Positions 34,430 to 43,042 of a DNA stretch of 64,000 bases are shown here, piece by piece. Positions within the stretch are counted from its first letter, which is position 1; each line of letters opens with the position of its first letter. Both the position numbers and the translations under genes were made by a program. This DNA comes from Planococcus glaciei (lineage in GTDB: Bacteria; Bacillota; Bacilli; Bacillales_A; Planococcaceae): NCBI RefSeq assembly GCF_900099655.1, contig NZ_FNDC01000001.1, positions 434,001 to 498,000 of the forward strand. The letters run 5' to 3'. Under the pieces are notes generated by a model. It ran no database searches, had not been told where the DNA came from, and worked only from the letters and a program-made list of their open reading frames with translations.

Positions 34430-34483
34430 ACGGTTTTTCATGTCCCGAAGCTAGCACAGCGATACAGGGACAGGGACAGAAAC

Positions 34484-34563
34484 AGGAGCAATAGCATTAC
34501 CACACCTTTATTTAGAAGCAAGTGGCTGTCCAATAAGTCTATTATCCGACTTATTGGACAGCC
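34484..34563 (+). repeat. Dispersed palindromic repeat, copy 2
   Basis: Matches 13509-13590 over its length with a few changes; ends in the hairpin with arms GGCTGTCCAATAAGT and its complement, then TTTTTTT on the plus strand, so it can terminate plus-strand transcripts. It lies 6 nt past the selA stop. Confidence 0.85.
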
Positions 34564-34569
34564 TTTTTT

Positions 34570-35994
34570 TCAATATCCGGCTTTGTTTTTCTGCTCGATC
34601 GCCATAAACCCCTCCACCATCTCCGCCAGTTCCGGCTCTTCGATGGTACGGAAGTCGAGGCAAACCCGTTCGTCCTGGATCCGGGAAATGATAGCCGGCC
34701 GGCAATCCCGCAGTTTTGCAGCCAGCTCCTGGGCCGACAACTGAATATGCGAGACGGCCGCCATGAATGTCGGCAGTTCCACGCCTGGCATCGTACCGCC
34801 GCCGACCTGGGAGGTGCTTTCTTTTAAATACAGGCGGTAAGCGGATGTTTTTGCTTCCATCTCGGCAATAAAGGCTTCTGCCTGGAGACGGATTTCTTCA
34901 GGCGTCCGGATGACGTCCCGGACCGTCGGCAATTCCATTGCTGCCGCTTCGCCGATAACATAAGCTTTCAAGGTTTCTTCGAGTGCCGCAAAGGTCAGTT
35001 TGTCGACGCGCAGCACCCGCGCCAGCTGATGCTTTTTCAGCCGGTCGATCAGTTCTTTTTTCCCCGCGATGATGCCGGCCTGCGGTCCGCCAAGCAGCTT
35101 GTCGCCGCTGAAAGACACAAGGTCGGCACCTGCAGCAATGACTTCCTGCACGAGCGGTTCGTCGCCGATGCCGTATTTTTTGAAGTCGTAAAGCGCACCG
35201 CTTCCCAAATCTTCATAAAACACGATTCCGGCGTGGCGCCGTTTCAACTCAGCTAGTACAGCGGTATCCACTGTTTCGGTGAAGCCCGTGATCAGAAAGT
35301 TGCTGGTGTGGACCTTCATCATCATGGCAGTTTCTTCCGTCAGGGCGTTTTCGTAATCGGCCAAATGCGTTTTATTGGTCGTTCCCACTTCCACCAGACG
35401 CGCACCGCTTTCTTCCATGATCGACGAAATCCGGAAAGAGCCGCCGATTTCAACGAGTTGGCCCCGCGACACCACCACTTCTTTGTTTTTCGCGAGCGCG
35501 CTCAATATCAAAAACACTGCCGCAGCGTTATTGTTGACTACCATCGCTGCTTCAGCCCCGGTCACTTCCCTCAGCAAATCTTCAATGATGTCGTGGCGGG
35601 AGCCGCGCTTGCCTTCTTCAATCTGATACTCCAAATTCGAATAATTGCGTGCCGCCTTGGTGACATGGGCGACAGCCCGCTCACTCAGCCGCGAACGCCC
35701 CAGATTTGTGTGCAGGACCGTTCCGGTGGCGTTAATGACCCGCATCAAGCGGTCATCGTTCCACTTCCGTGCTTTTTGGGAGGCATTTCCGAAGATGACA
35801 TTGGTGAAGTTTTCAACAGAAGGCGCAAAAGCCAACTGGCCGCTCAAAACCTCTTCGCGCAAATCGCGGAGTTCCTGCTGGATGAACCTTGTCGCCTGTT
35901 CAGCAGTCAGCCGAAACTCGTTTAGGAATTCCGTAAAGCGTTTGTCTTTTTGTAGTTCATGTACCGGCGGAAGCTGGCGCAAATATTGTTTCAT
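34570..35994 (-). CDS. selA: Selenocysteine synthase SelA
   Basis: 474-residue PLP enzyme that converts seryl-tRNA-Sec to selenocysteyl-tRNA-Sec with selenophosphate from SelD. Bacterial SelA blocks: RVINATGTVLHTNLGRS, EAAMVVNNNAAAVFL and the PLP Lys in SFSGDKLLGGPQAG. The C-terminal VGGGTMPGVELP and LRDCRPAIISRIQD also fit. The start is the ATG at 35994 with GGAGG 7 nt upstream; the longer frame opening at 36051 adds non-family residues. It is the last gene of a selB-selW-selA operon on the minus strand. Confidence 0.97.
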   Translation of the reverse strand: MKQYLRQLPPVHELQKDKRFTEFLNEFRLTAEQATRFIQQELRDLREEVLSGQLAFAPSVENFTNVIFGNASQKARKWNDDRLMRVINATGTVLHTNLGRSRLSERAVAHVTKAARNYSNLEYQIEEGKRGSRHDIIEDLLREVTGAEAAMVVNNNAAAVFLILSALAKNKEVVVSRGQLVEIGGSFRISSIMEESGARLVEVGTTNKTHLADYENALTEETAMMMKVHTSNFLITGFTETVDTAVLAELKRRHAGIVFYEDLGSGALYDFKKYGIGDEPLVQEVIAAGADLVSFSGDKLLGGPQAGIIAGKKELIDRLKKHQLARVLRVDKLTFAALEETLKAYVIGEAAAMELPTVRDVIRTPEEIRLQAEAFIAEMEAKTSAYRLYLKESTSQVGGGTMPGVELPTFMAAVSHIQLSAQELAAKLRDCRPAIISRIQDERVCLDFRTIEEPELAEMVEGFMAIEQKNKAGY

Positions 35995-36054
35995 CTCAAA
36001 TCCTCCATCTGCTTGCGGAACTTCCTGTTTCCGCAGGCAGCCTTTCCGCAATCT

Positions 36055-36288
36055 CTAGTTTTCTATTAGCCGGATGACTTCATCAATATCCGGATACTTT
36101 CCAGTCTCAAGCTTTGAATGGACCTTAACGCCATTGGCCGTCACTTCAAAAGCGCCTCCTGAACTCGGAATCAATTCCAGCGAGTCAATCCTTGAAGAAA
36201 AATGGTTGAATAACTGTTCCGCAAACCTTGCGGCTTTGGGGGCGTAGTTTCACTGCATGCAAAATTGAACTGAAATTTTGTAGCCCAT
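36055..36288 (-). CDS. Selenoprotein: SelW-like Rdx protein with C-M-Q-U motif
   Basis: 77 residues with the in-frame TGA at 36250-36252 read as Sec13. The start MGYKISVQFC has GGAGGG 6 nt upstream. The C-x-x-U pair (Cys10, Sec13), followed by NYAPKAARFAEQL, is the SelW/Rdx hallmark, and SGGAFEVTANGVKVHSKLE then KYPDIDEVIRLI complete the thioredoxin-like fold. Probably a cytosolic redox protein. It lies between selB (33 nt) and selA (60 nt), so its expression is tied to the decoding machinery. Gene callers split at the TGA would miss it. Confidence 0.93.
36219..36252 (-). promoter_or_regulatory. bSECIS element of the SelW-like gene
   Basis: CCGCAA-GGU-UUGCGG, a perfect 6-bp stem, apical loop starting 23 nt after the UGA with GG. 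Confidence 0.85.
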
Positions 36289-36321
36289 GCCGATCCCTCC
36301 TTGGTTTTCTTCTATAAATAA

Positions 36322-38235
36322 CTATTGCTCTTTATTCGCTCCAGCAGTCCAATGGCGCTGTTCTTCCCGGCGTTCCGTCAGGTTGAGGCCATCCAGCAAT
36401 TCCAAAAATGGAATCAAATATTTTCTGGAGACATCGAGCGCATCCTTGGCTTCTTTTAAGCCGAACACCACTTCTGTCCCGTTCCGTAATTTTTCGACCG
36501 CTTCTTCAAAAGCCGTCCGGTGGATCAAGGTATCATCAAGCAGGCGGTAAGCCTGCCGGGTATTCAATAAATAAAGCGTCAATTCAGGGATGTCATTTTT
36601 CGGAAGCGGCGTGCCTTCAAAATATTCGTCCCACTTTTTCACTTTCAGTCCGTCCGTTTCCAGTGCCGCGATAATATTTTCTATACGCGTCTTCCACTTC
36701 TTCGGCAAATGCGGCTCAAAAGAAGCAAGTGCCACGAACTGGCCTGTTTTCTTGATATCGCCTCCGCCGCTGAGTGCCGTTAAGCTGTATTCAATGAATG
36801 GTTTCGGGTATGCCGCACTGAGCGACTGGACCAGTTCCGCTTTGCCGATGCCGGCTCTCATCGGAAATTCTTCGTGGTAATCGGCAAGGCGGGACGCTAT
36901 GTCGTCCGTTATTTTTGCCAACGTTTTCGTTAGGCTGTAACGTTTCGGAGCCACTTCCAAAAAGCGCCCTTCTTCGATTCCGCTAGCTAAGGTATCCAAA
37001 AGCACATGCTCATCGAGTGAAGTGTGCTGAATCAGCTGCTGAAGTTCAAGGATAATGTGCTTGTCTAACGCATCTTCCACTAAATCTCGCGGCGTGCCTT
37101 CTTTTCTCGACTGCAGCATCTCCATGGTTTCATTGCCAAATCGGTACTTCGCGCCTTTCGGCTGAATCACCCAACCGCCGCCGAGCGTTTCCACCGGCGT
37201 CGGCCGCCGCAGAATAAACCGGTCTCCGCGCCGTACGACAATTTCTTCATCAAGCCGGATTTGGCACAGCACTTCTTCCTGCGCCGGCGCCAGTTCGTTG
37301 CGGTCGAAAAAGACGATCGTGCCCATGACTTCGGAAGTGCCGACATGGACTTTTACCGGGGAACGCTGCTTAAGCGGCGTGAAGTCCGCCTCGATCGGCT
37401 GAAGCGCTACATCGATCGTATCGGTTACAACAAAATGGTCGGATGCGACAAGCACATCACCGCGCGTGACCTCCGCCTTGTCGATGCCGCCCAGATTGAT
37501 GGCTGTCCGCTGCCCTGCACGCGCCTGCGGCTGTTCCTCGTGGTGAACTTGAATCTGCCGTGCCTTCACTTTCAAGCCTTTCGGAAGCAGCGTCAGCTGG
37601 CTGCCTTGCTGGACAACGCCTTCATAAATCGTGCCGCGAACTACTGTGCCCTGGCCCTGGACCGTAAACACCTGGTCAATCGGAAGGCGGAACGAACCGT
37701 AGGCGTCGCGGAATTTCACTCTTTTCAATTCACGGAAAATCGTTTCTTTCAGTTCATCGAGGCCTTTGCCGGATAAGCTGTCGACTGCGACATAAGGCGC
37801 CCCGTCAAAAATCGTTCCTGCCAAACGGTCCTGAATGTCTTCGGTCACCAGTTCCAGCATGTCTTCATCGACCCGGTCGATTTTGGAAATGGCGACGATG
37901 CAATGTTCAACGCCAAGAAACTGGAGAATTTCAAGATGCTCTTCGGTCTGCGGCATGACGCCTTCATCCGCTGCCACGACAAGAATCACCAGATCGATGC
38001 CGGCTACGCCAGCGATCATTTGGCGAATAAACCGCTCATGCCCGGGGACGTCAACAATCGAAACATGGGCACCGTCTTCGGTCTGAAGAGGCGCATAGCC
38101 GGGTTCGATGGAAATGCCGCGCTCTTTTTCTTCTTTCAGCCGGTCGGTATCGACGTTTGTCAGCGCTTTTGTCAATGTGGTTTTGCCGTGGTCAATATGC
38201 CCGGCCATGCCGATTGTAAAATAAGTCTCGTCCAT
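36322..38235 (-). CDS. selB: Selenocysteine-specific elongation factor SelB
   Basis: 637-residue GTPase that carries Sec-tRNA to the ribosome and binds the SECIS hairpin. G1 is [11 protein letters not shown]3 is [10 protein letters not shown]4 is SKID. EF-Tu-like domains II and III follow, and the C-terminal half (about 370-637) holds winged-helix repeats that contact mRNA. The start ATG ([13 protein letters not shown]) fits the family. It is first in the operon with the SelW-like gene and selA, and divergent from tRNA-Sec. Confidence 0.97.
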   Translation of the reverse strand: MDETYFTIGMAGHIDHGKTTLTKALTNVDTDRLKEEKERGISIEPGYAPLQTEDGAHVSIVDVPGHERFIRQMIAGVAGIDLVILVVAADEGVMPQTEEHLEILQFLGVEHCIVAISKIDRVDEDMLELVTEDIQDRLAGTIFDGAPYVAVDSLSGKGLDELKETIFRELKRVKFRDAYGSFRLPIDQVFTVQGQGTVVRGTIYEGVVQQGSQLTLLPKGLKVKARQIQVHHEEQPQARAGQRTAINLGGIDKAEVTRGDVLVASDHFVVTDTIDVALQPIEADFTPLKQRSPVKVHVGTSEVMGTIVFFDRNELAPAQEEVLCQIRLDEEIVVRRGDRFILRRPTPVETLGGGWVIQPKGAKYRFGNETMEMLQSRKEGTPRDLVEDALDKHIILELQQLIQHTSLDEHVLLDTLASGIEEGRFLEVAPKRYSLTKTLAKITDDIASRLADYHEEFPMRAGIGKAELVQSLSAAYPKPFIEYSLTALSGGGDIKKTGQFVALASFEPHLPKKWKTRIENIIAALETDGLKVKKWDEYFEGTPLPKNDIPELTLYLLNTRQAYRLLDDTLIHRTAFEEAVEKLRNGTEVVFGLKEAKDALDVSRKYLIPFLELLDGLNLTERREEQRHWTAGANKEQ

Positions 38236-38271
38236 TCCGCTCCCACGCTTTCCTTAAATACTCATACCCCT

Positions 38272-38300
38272 ACTTTAATCTTCGCCAAAGGGGGTTTCAA
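38272..38300 (-). promoter_or_regulatory. Putative promoter of the selB operon
   Basis: TTGAAA (38295-38300), 17 bp, TAAAGT (38272-38277) on the minus strand, about 35 nt before the selB start. Confidence 0.45.
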
Positions 38301-38403
38301 GTGATGGGACCCGGTTTTCCGGAAACCCTTCTCCCGCTTCCTTCAAGCGCCTTCCTTGCGCTTCCCTTTTTTTCGTTATAAACTTAGAGGGCTTGAACAT
38401 TAC

Positions 38404-38500
38404 GGGGTTGGATGGGTGACTGGTGTCTTCCTGGGTCTTCAAAACCCTGAGGGGCCTGCGTGCCAGGCTCGGTGGGTTCGATTCCCACACAATCCCGCCA
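38404..38500 (+). tRNA. selC: tRNA-Sec (anticodon UCA)
   Basis: 97 nt including encoded CCA. Acceptor GGGGTTG pairs with CAATCCC in a long acceptor arm with a weak eighth pair. D arm GGGTGAC-TGGT-GTCTTCC is the extended tRNA-Sec form. The anticodon loop CTTCAAA holds TCA at 38439-38441. A long variable arm (GGCCTG/CAGGCT-type, about 38450-38470) is present. The T arm GTGGG-TTCGATT-CCCAC and discriminator G complete it. The UCA anticodon reads UGA. It is divergent from selB and followed by a terminator. Confidence 0.95.
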
Positions 38501-38515
38501 TACATAGCACTTTCA

Positions 38516-38546
38516 AAAGGCTGCCTTTTCCGGGCTGCCTTTTTTT
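38516..38546 (+). terminator. Terminator of tRNA-Sec
   Basis: AAAGGC-T-GCC...GGC-T-GCCTTT stem with one U/U mismatch, then TTTTT. Confidence 0.7.
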
Positions 38547-38676
38547 CATGCTTGCATACAGGCACGAAAAGTGACAAATCCCCCTAATTTCATGATAATT
38601 GATAGAGGAACTTGTTATGGTCCTGTATTTTGTCAAAATCCTCTGCCCGCAGAGTGAATAAAGGATTGAAAAACTT

Positions 38677-39672
38677 ATGAAGATTGTACTGGCCGCACCA
38701 AACTATCCGCAGCCGCGCGGCAACACGGTAACGGTTCGCCGAATGGCCGCCAACCTGGAGCAGCTCGGGGTGGAAACACGGATCGTGTCGACTACCGGAG
38801 AAAACCGGGCGGCCTCTCTTCCTTCTGCAGACCTGATCCATGGGTTCCATGCATATTATTTCCATCAGTTTCTGCAGAGTCTGGATGACTTGACGGTCCC
38901 GTATATCATCACGATGACCGGTACGGATTTAAACGTGGATTTATTTGATCCCGAAAAGCGTGAAGGCGTATTATCTGCTCTTGCCGGCGCAAAAGCGATC
39001 CACGTATTCGACCAATCCGCGCAGGACTTGCTGCTGAAGGAAGCGCCGGAATTTGAAGGGAAGGTTTTCCCGATTGCGCAAGGGGCCAGCAGTTTCGCCG
39101 AAGGCAGTCCGCTTTTCCAAAAGGAAGACGGAACGTTTTTATTCGTCCTTCCTGCAGGCATCCGGCAAGTGAAAAATATCCCGTTTGCCGTCTCGGCTTT
39201 GGAAAAGCTTCATCAAATCTATCCACACCTCCGGCTTTGGCTGGTGGGACCGGTGTTGGAAGAAGCCGAAGCGCAGACTGTACTGGCCCTGACCGAAAAG
39301 CATGCCGGCTGGATCCGCTATCTCGGCGAATTGCCCCATGAACAAATGGGTGCTGTCTATGAACAAGCGGATGCAGTATTGAATACATCGCTGTCGGAAG
39401 GCCAGCCGGCGGCGATTTTGGAAGCGATGGGCTACGGGCTGCCGGTGTTGGTTTCGGATGTCCAAGGCAATAACGGAATGGTTGACCATGGCAGAACCGG
39501 GTACTTGTATAACGGCCAGAATGAATTTCTGGAGTATGCCGAGCAATTGATGAATAATAAGGAAGTGCGGCAGCGGATCGGCCAGCAGGCGAAGCATTAT
39601 GCAATTACCGAGCATTCCGCTTTGCATGAAGCGGAAGCGCTGCTGAAGATTTACAGGCGCGTCGTAGAATAA
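38677..39672 (+). CDS. GT-B glycosyltransferase, candidate SenB-like selenosugar synthase
   Basis: 331 residues, GT4-like two-domain glycosyltransferase. The N-terminal half has PRGNTVTVRRMAANLEQLG and ITMTGTDLNVDLF; the C-terminal half has PAGIRQVKNIPFA, WIRYLGELPHEQ and the donor-site SEGQPAAILEAMGYGLPV. Seen as a set, GN-VTVRR, TGTDL, R-VK and LGELP match, by memory, the selenosugar synthase SenB of selenoneine biosynthesis, which joins selenophosphate to UDP-GlcNAc. It lies between tRNA-Sec and selD, 58 nt from the latter, which supports a selenium role. It could equally be an unrelated cell-surface glycosyltransferase. No SenA-like gene is in the window. Confidence 0.6.
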   Translation: MKIVLAAPNYPQPRGNTVTVRRMAANLEQLGVETRIVSTTGENRAASLPSADLIHGFHAYYFHQFLQSLDDLTVPYIITMTGTDLNVDLFDPEKREGVLSALAGAKAIHVFDQSAQDLLLKEAPEFEGKVFPIAQGASSFAEGSPLFQKEDGTFLFVLPAGIRQVKNIPFAVSALEKLHQIYPHLRLWLVGPVLEEAEAQTVLALTEKHAGWIRYLGELPHEQMGAVYEQADAVLNTSLSEGQPAAILEAMGYGLPVLVSDVQGNNGMVDHGRTGYLYNGQNEFLEYAEQLMNNKEVRQRIGQQAKHYAITEHSALHEAEALLKIYRRVVE

Positions 39673-39730
39673 GCACCGCTTTTCTGCGGCGCGGCAAGTG
39701 ATTTTATTCGAATAAAAGGAGTGAATCAAT

Positions 39731-40780
39731 ATGACTGAAAAAGATATGGTTAAATTAACGTCTTTATCATCTAAAGGTGGTTGAGGCTGCAAAATTGGTC
39801 CTGAGGACCTGGCGCAGGTTCTGCGTCATTTACCGAGAAATGTAGAAGACCCTAATCTGCTTGTCGGACTGGATACAGCCGACGATGCAGGTGTTTATAA
39901 AATCAGCGATGACGTCGCACTTGTCCAGACACTGGATTTCTTCACGCCAATCGTGGACGATCCGTATATGTTCGGGCAAATCGGCGCAGCCAATTCACTG
40001 AGCGACGTTTATGCGATGGGCGGCAAGCCGTTGACCGTCATGAACATTGTCGCTTTCCCGATCAACACACTTGATAAAAGCATCCTGGCCGATATTTTGG
40101 CCGGCGCTTCCGATAAAGTGAAAGAATCGGGTGCCACGCTTGTCGGCGGGCATTCGATCGACGACAAAGAGCCGAAGTTCGGCCTTTCTGTCACCGGAAC
40201 CATCCATCCGGACCGCATCCGTTCAAACGCCGGTGCGCGTCCCGGGGACCGCTTGATCCTGACCAAACCGATCGGCGTCGGCATTCTGACGACCGCCATC
40301 AAACAAGGCGTTCTGGAAGAAGACGATTTGAACGAAGTGATGAACGTGATGGCGACATTGAACAAAGCCGCGGCGGAAGCCATGGATTCGTACACCGTCA
40401 ATGCCTGCACCGATATCACCGGTTTTGGCCTACTTGGCCATACGATGGAAATCGCCAAAGGCGGAAACGTCGGCGTGACCATTTCGAACAAAGACGTTCC
40501 CGTGCTTTCCAAAGCGAAGGAACTGGCTGAAAAACACATCATTCCAGGCGGAACTTACAAAAACCACAGCTGGCTGGCACCAGACATCGATTACGATGAC
40601 AGCATCAGCAAGCTCGACCAATTGATTTTGTGCGACGCTGTTACATCCGGCGGATTGCTGATTTCCCTGCCGGCTGACGAAGCGGAAGCGCTGCAGCGCG
40701 ATTTGCAGGAACGCAACGTGCAATCGGCCATTATCGGCGAAGTCACCAGCGAAAACGCAGGACGCATTCACGTGATTTAA
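39731..40780 (+). CDS. selD: Selenoprotein: selenophosphate synthetase SelD (Sec form)
   Basis: 349 residues. The in-frame TGA at 39782-39784 is Sec18 in KGG-U-GCKIGPEDL, exactly the catalytic Cys17 position of E. coli SelD; the essential Lys is Lys21. It makes selenophosphate from selenide and ATP. ADDAGVYKISDDVALVQTLD, GQIGAANSLSDVYAMGGKP and CTDITGFGLLGH are SelD blocks. The start is the ATG at 39731 with AAAGGAG upstream. An ORF caller would begin after the TGA, around 39953. The glycosyltransferase gene precedes it and a MITE-like insertion follows. Confidence 0.97.
39782..39809 (+). promoter_or_regulatory. bSECIS element of selD
   Basis: GGUCC-UGA-GGACC perfect 5-bp stem; apical loop begins 18 nt after the UGA with G second. 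Confidence 0.8.
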
Positions 40781-40795
40781 TCTAAAACAAGGACT

Positions 40796-41275
40796 GTAGA
40801 TAAAGTCAAAAGTAGATAAAGATGTATAAACCCAACCGGACCGGCCACTTCGCTTTCCGTGGGCTCGGCTTCAGCCTCCTCGTCACTGAAAAACATGTGC
40901 TCCTGCATCGCTGCGCTAGCTTCGTCGCAAAGGCTTGGCCTCACTGCCTTCGGCCAATGCCTTTCCTGCGGGGTCTTCAGCTCTCGTCGCTCAGTCGCGT
41001 TGCTCTTTCACTGCTCCCACAGGAGTCTCGTGGCCAGTCCGGTTGGGTGTGTCATGTTGAATGACAGCGACTCTTTATCCACAATTTCAGAATCCGGAAC
41101 GTAAGGCGGCGACTCCAGCGGGATAGCGAAGTGCCGAAATCCACTCGGGCCGCAAGTTCCGAGTTAGTTCGGCGCGAGCCCGCGGAAAGCGTCCGCCTGA
41201 AGTGAAGAAGTCGTTTTCGATTCAGGTGATTTCTCTTAATTCCAGCGAACGAATAAGTATCCTTTTGTCTACAAA
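40796..41275. mobile_element. MITE-like insertion (about 480 bp) in the selD terminator region
   Basis: The 14-nt sequence CTAAAACAAGGACT occurs at 40782-40795 and again at 41276-41289, where it is the left arm of a terminator. The first copy lacks its right arm. The ends are imperfect inverted repeats (TGTAGATAAAG at 40795 against TGTAGACAAAA read inward from the right). No transposase ORF is inside. The interior carries the 29-bp repeat (40904-40932) and a structured GC-rich part (about 41100-41200) whose ends AGGCGG and CCGCCT can pair. It fills the 40781-41354 gap. Reading it as a non-autonomous element is inference. Confidence 0.55.
40904..40932. repeat. 29-bp repeat, inverted copy of 34401-34429
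   Basis: Begins TGCATCGCTGCGCTAGC; exact reverse complement of 34401-34429. The two copies bracket selA-selB-selC-selD. Confidence 0.85.
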
Positions 41276-41277
41276 CT

Positions 41278-41308
41278 AAAACAAGGACTCAACCAGAGTC
41301 CTTGTTTT
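41278..41308 (+). terminator. Terminator, originally of selD
   Basis: AAAACAAGGACTC/GAGTCCTTGTTTT 13-bp stem. Its left arm is duplicated directly after selD at 40784-40795. Confidence 0.85.
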
Positions 41309-41354
41309 ACATAATGCTTTAAAACTAAAAAACAGAATAAGTGAGGTGTTTCCA

Positions 41355-42260
41355 TTGAAAAAATGGAACCTATTAGCCCTTCTGCTGTGCCTGGCCGTTA
41401 TTTTGGCAGCATGCGGAAGCAATTCAGAAGAAGAACAAACGACATCGGGCGGAGAAGCGGAAAAAGACGCCTTTACAATCGGGGTTATTCCGGTTCAGAC
41501 GGAAGGCCAGATGGATACCGCAATGAAAAAGCTTCAAACTCTTTTAAGCGATGAACTTGGCCGTGAAGTTTCGATTGAAGTATATCCCGACTACAACGGC
41601 GTAGTTGAAGCGATGAATTATGACAAGATCGACATGGCTTACCTTGGGCCTTTGACTTATGTCATTGCCGAAGCGAACAGCAATGCCAAAGCGATCATCA
41701 CGCAATTGATTGACGGTGTGCCGTATTACCATTCTTATATCGTGACGCACAAAGACAGCCCATTGACTTCCATTGAAGACCTTGTGGCAAAAGCAGGCGA
41801 AACGGATTTTGCATTCGGTGACATCAACTCCACTTCGGGTTCTTTGATTCCTTCCATTGAATTGCAGGACCAAGGCGTCTATACATCTGAAAATGACAAT
41901 AAATTCGCCTCTGTGCGTTTTACCGGTTCACATGATGCGACTGCTTTAGCTGTCCAGAACAAACAAGTGGATGCTGGTGCGATTGACAGCGCCATTTACA
42001 ACCAGTTGGTCGAATCCGGGAAAATCGACGGCGACCAGTTTAAAACCATCTGGAAATCGGAAGAATTGTTCCAGTATCCATGGGCAGTCTTAGAAAGTAC
42101 AGACGAAGAAACCATCAAAACTTTGCAGGAAACGTTCCTGGCAATTGAAGATCCTGAAATTCTCGATGCATTCGGCGCCAGCGGCTTTACCGAAGCGACC
42201 AATGCTGATTACGAAAGCATCAAACAAGCAGCAATCAAGCAGGGAATCATTAAAGAATAG
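41355..42260 (+). CDS. PhnD-like ABC transporter substrate-binding lipoprotein (possible selenium oxyanion importer)
   Basis: 301 residues. TTG start at 41355, 7 nt after GAGGTG (an in-frame GTG at 41346 is inside the site). Lipoprotein signal with LAAC lipobox at about 18. The body is a PhnD-type type-2 periplasmic fold: FTIGVIPVQTEGQMDTAMKK, MNYDKIDMAYLGPLTYV, FGDINSTSGSLIPSIEL, FTGSHDATALAVQNKQVDAG. The family binds phosphonate, phosphite or phosphate. A PhnD-like family next to sel genes has been described as putative selenate-binding (my recollection), and this gene is next to selD. The ligand is unproven. Confidence 0.85.
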   Translation: MKKWNLLALLLCLAVILAACGSNSEEEQTTSGGEAEKDAFTIGVIPVQTEGQMDTAMKKLQTLLSDELGREVSIEVYPDYNGVVEAMNYDKIDMAYLGPLTYVIAEANSNAKAIITQLIDGVPYYHSYIVTHKDSPLTSIEDLVAKAGETDFAFGDINSTSGSLIPSIELQDQGVYTSENDNKFASVRFTGSHDATALAVQNKQVDAGAIDSAIYNQLVESGKIDGDQFKTIWKSEELFQYPWAVLESTDEETIKTLQETFLAIEDPEILDAFGASGFTEATNADYESIKQAAIKQGIIKE

Positions 42261-42272
42261 AGTTGATCATGC

Positions 42273-43028
42273 GTGTGGTTTAAAAAAAGCAATCTACTGA
42301 CATTGGCGATATTGATTCTATTTGTGTTCTTCAGCATGCGGCTGACGGAATTCGATTTGTCGAAATTCAAGGATTTCCGCAATATGATCGATTTCCTGTC
42401 GCAGTGGTTCCCGATGGACTTTTCTTTGCTGCCGGACATGGTGCAGGATACGCTCGAGACATTGGCGATGGCCTTCCTCGGAAGCGTGCTCGGCCTTGTA
42501 ATCGCGCTGCCGATCAGTTTTATCGCAGCCCGCAACACATCGCCTTCGCCGTTCCTGTTCCAAACTTCGCGCATTGTGCTGAGTTTTGTCCGCTCGATTC
42601 CGGAAATCGTGTTCGGGTTGATCTTGCTGACGACACTCGGCCTTGGGCCATTCCCGGCAGTGATTGCCATCATGTTCCACAACGTCGGCGTGTTCGGCAA
42701 GTTGATTTCGGAGTTGATCGAAGCGGCAGACCCTGGTCCGCAGGAAGCGATGAAAGCAGTCGGCTCGAGAACATGGGTGGCCAATTTGTTCAGCATTTTG
42801 CCGCAGATTTGGCCGAATGTCCTGTCCCAGTTTTTCTACCGCTTCGAAGTGGCTATCCGGACGTCGCTCGTCCTCGGCTTTATCGGGGGCGGCGGCATCG
42901 GGCAGCGTTTGTTCAACGACTTTAAAACCTTCCAGTACTCGTCCGTTTCACTCGATGTACTGATTATCATGGTGATGGTTATCATCATCGACTTTTTTGC
43001 CAGCTATATCCGGAAGCGGATTATATGA
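42273..43028 (+). CDS. PhnE-like ABC transporter permease
   Basis: 251 residues, GTG start at 42273, 12 nt after the binding-protein stop; no strong ribosome site, so translation may be coupled. About six membrane helices. The permease EAA loop is EAADPGPQEAMKAVGSRTW, and RTSLVLGFIGGGGIGQRLF is the conserved C-terminal PhnE segment. Works with the ATPase gene that follows. Confidence 0.88.
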   Translation: MWFKKSNLLTLAILILFVFFSMRLTEFDLSKFKDFRNMIDFLSQWFPMDFSLLPDMVQDTLETLAMAFLGSVLGLVIALPISFIAARNTSPSPFLFQTSRIVLSFVRSIPEIVFGLILLTTLGLGPFPAVIAIMFHNVGVFGKLISELIEAADPGPQEAMKAVGSRTWVANLFSILPQIWPNVLSQFFYRFEVAIRTSLVLGFIGGGGIGQRLFNDFKTFQYSSVSLDVLIIMVMVIIIDFFASYIRKRII

Positions 43029-43042
43029 AGGAGGCAGGCTCA

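Noticed and set aside
34364-34563. Insertion sequence remnants next to selA
   Set aside because: Only short hairpin repeats and a 29-bp repeat were found; no transposase fragment or IS-type terminal repeats.
39953-40780. selD as a 275-aa protein starting after the TGA, or as a pseudogene
   Set aside because: Homology to SelD continues through the TGA at the catalytic Cys position, there is a ribosome site at 39731, and complete Sec machinery is adjacent.
40822-41104. Two overlapping ORFs of about 80 aa behind selD
   Set aside because: They lie wholly within the repeat-rich MITE-like element, lack ribosome sites and have no domain character.
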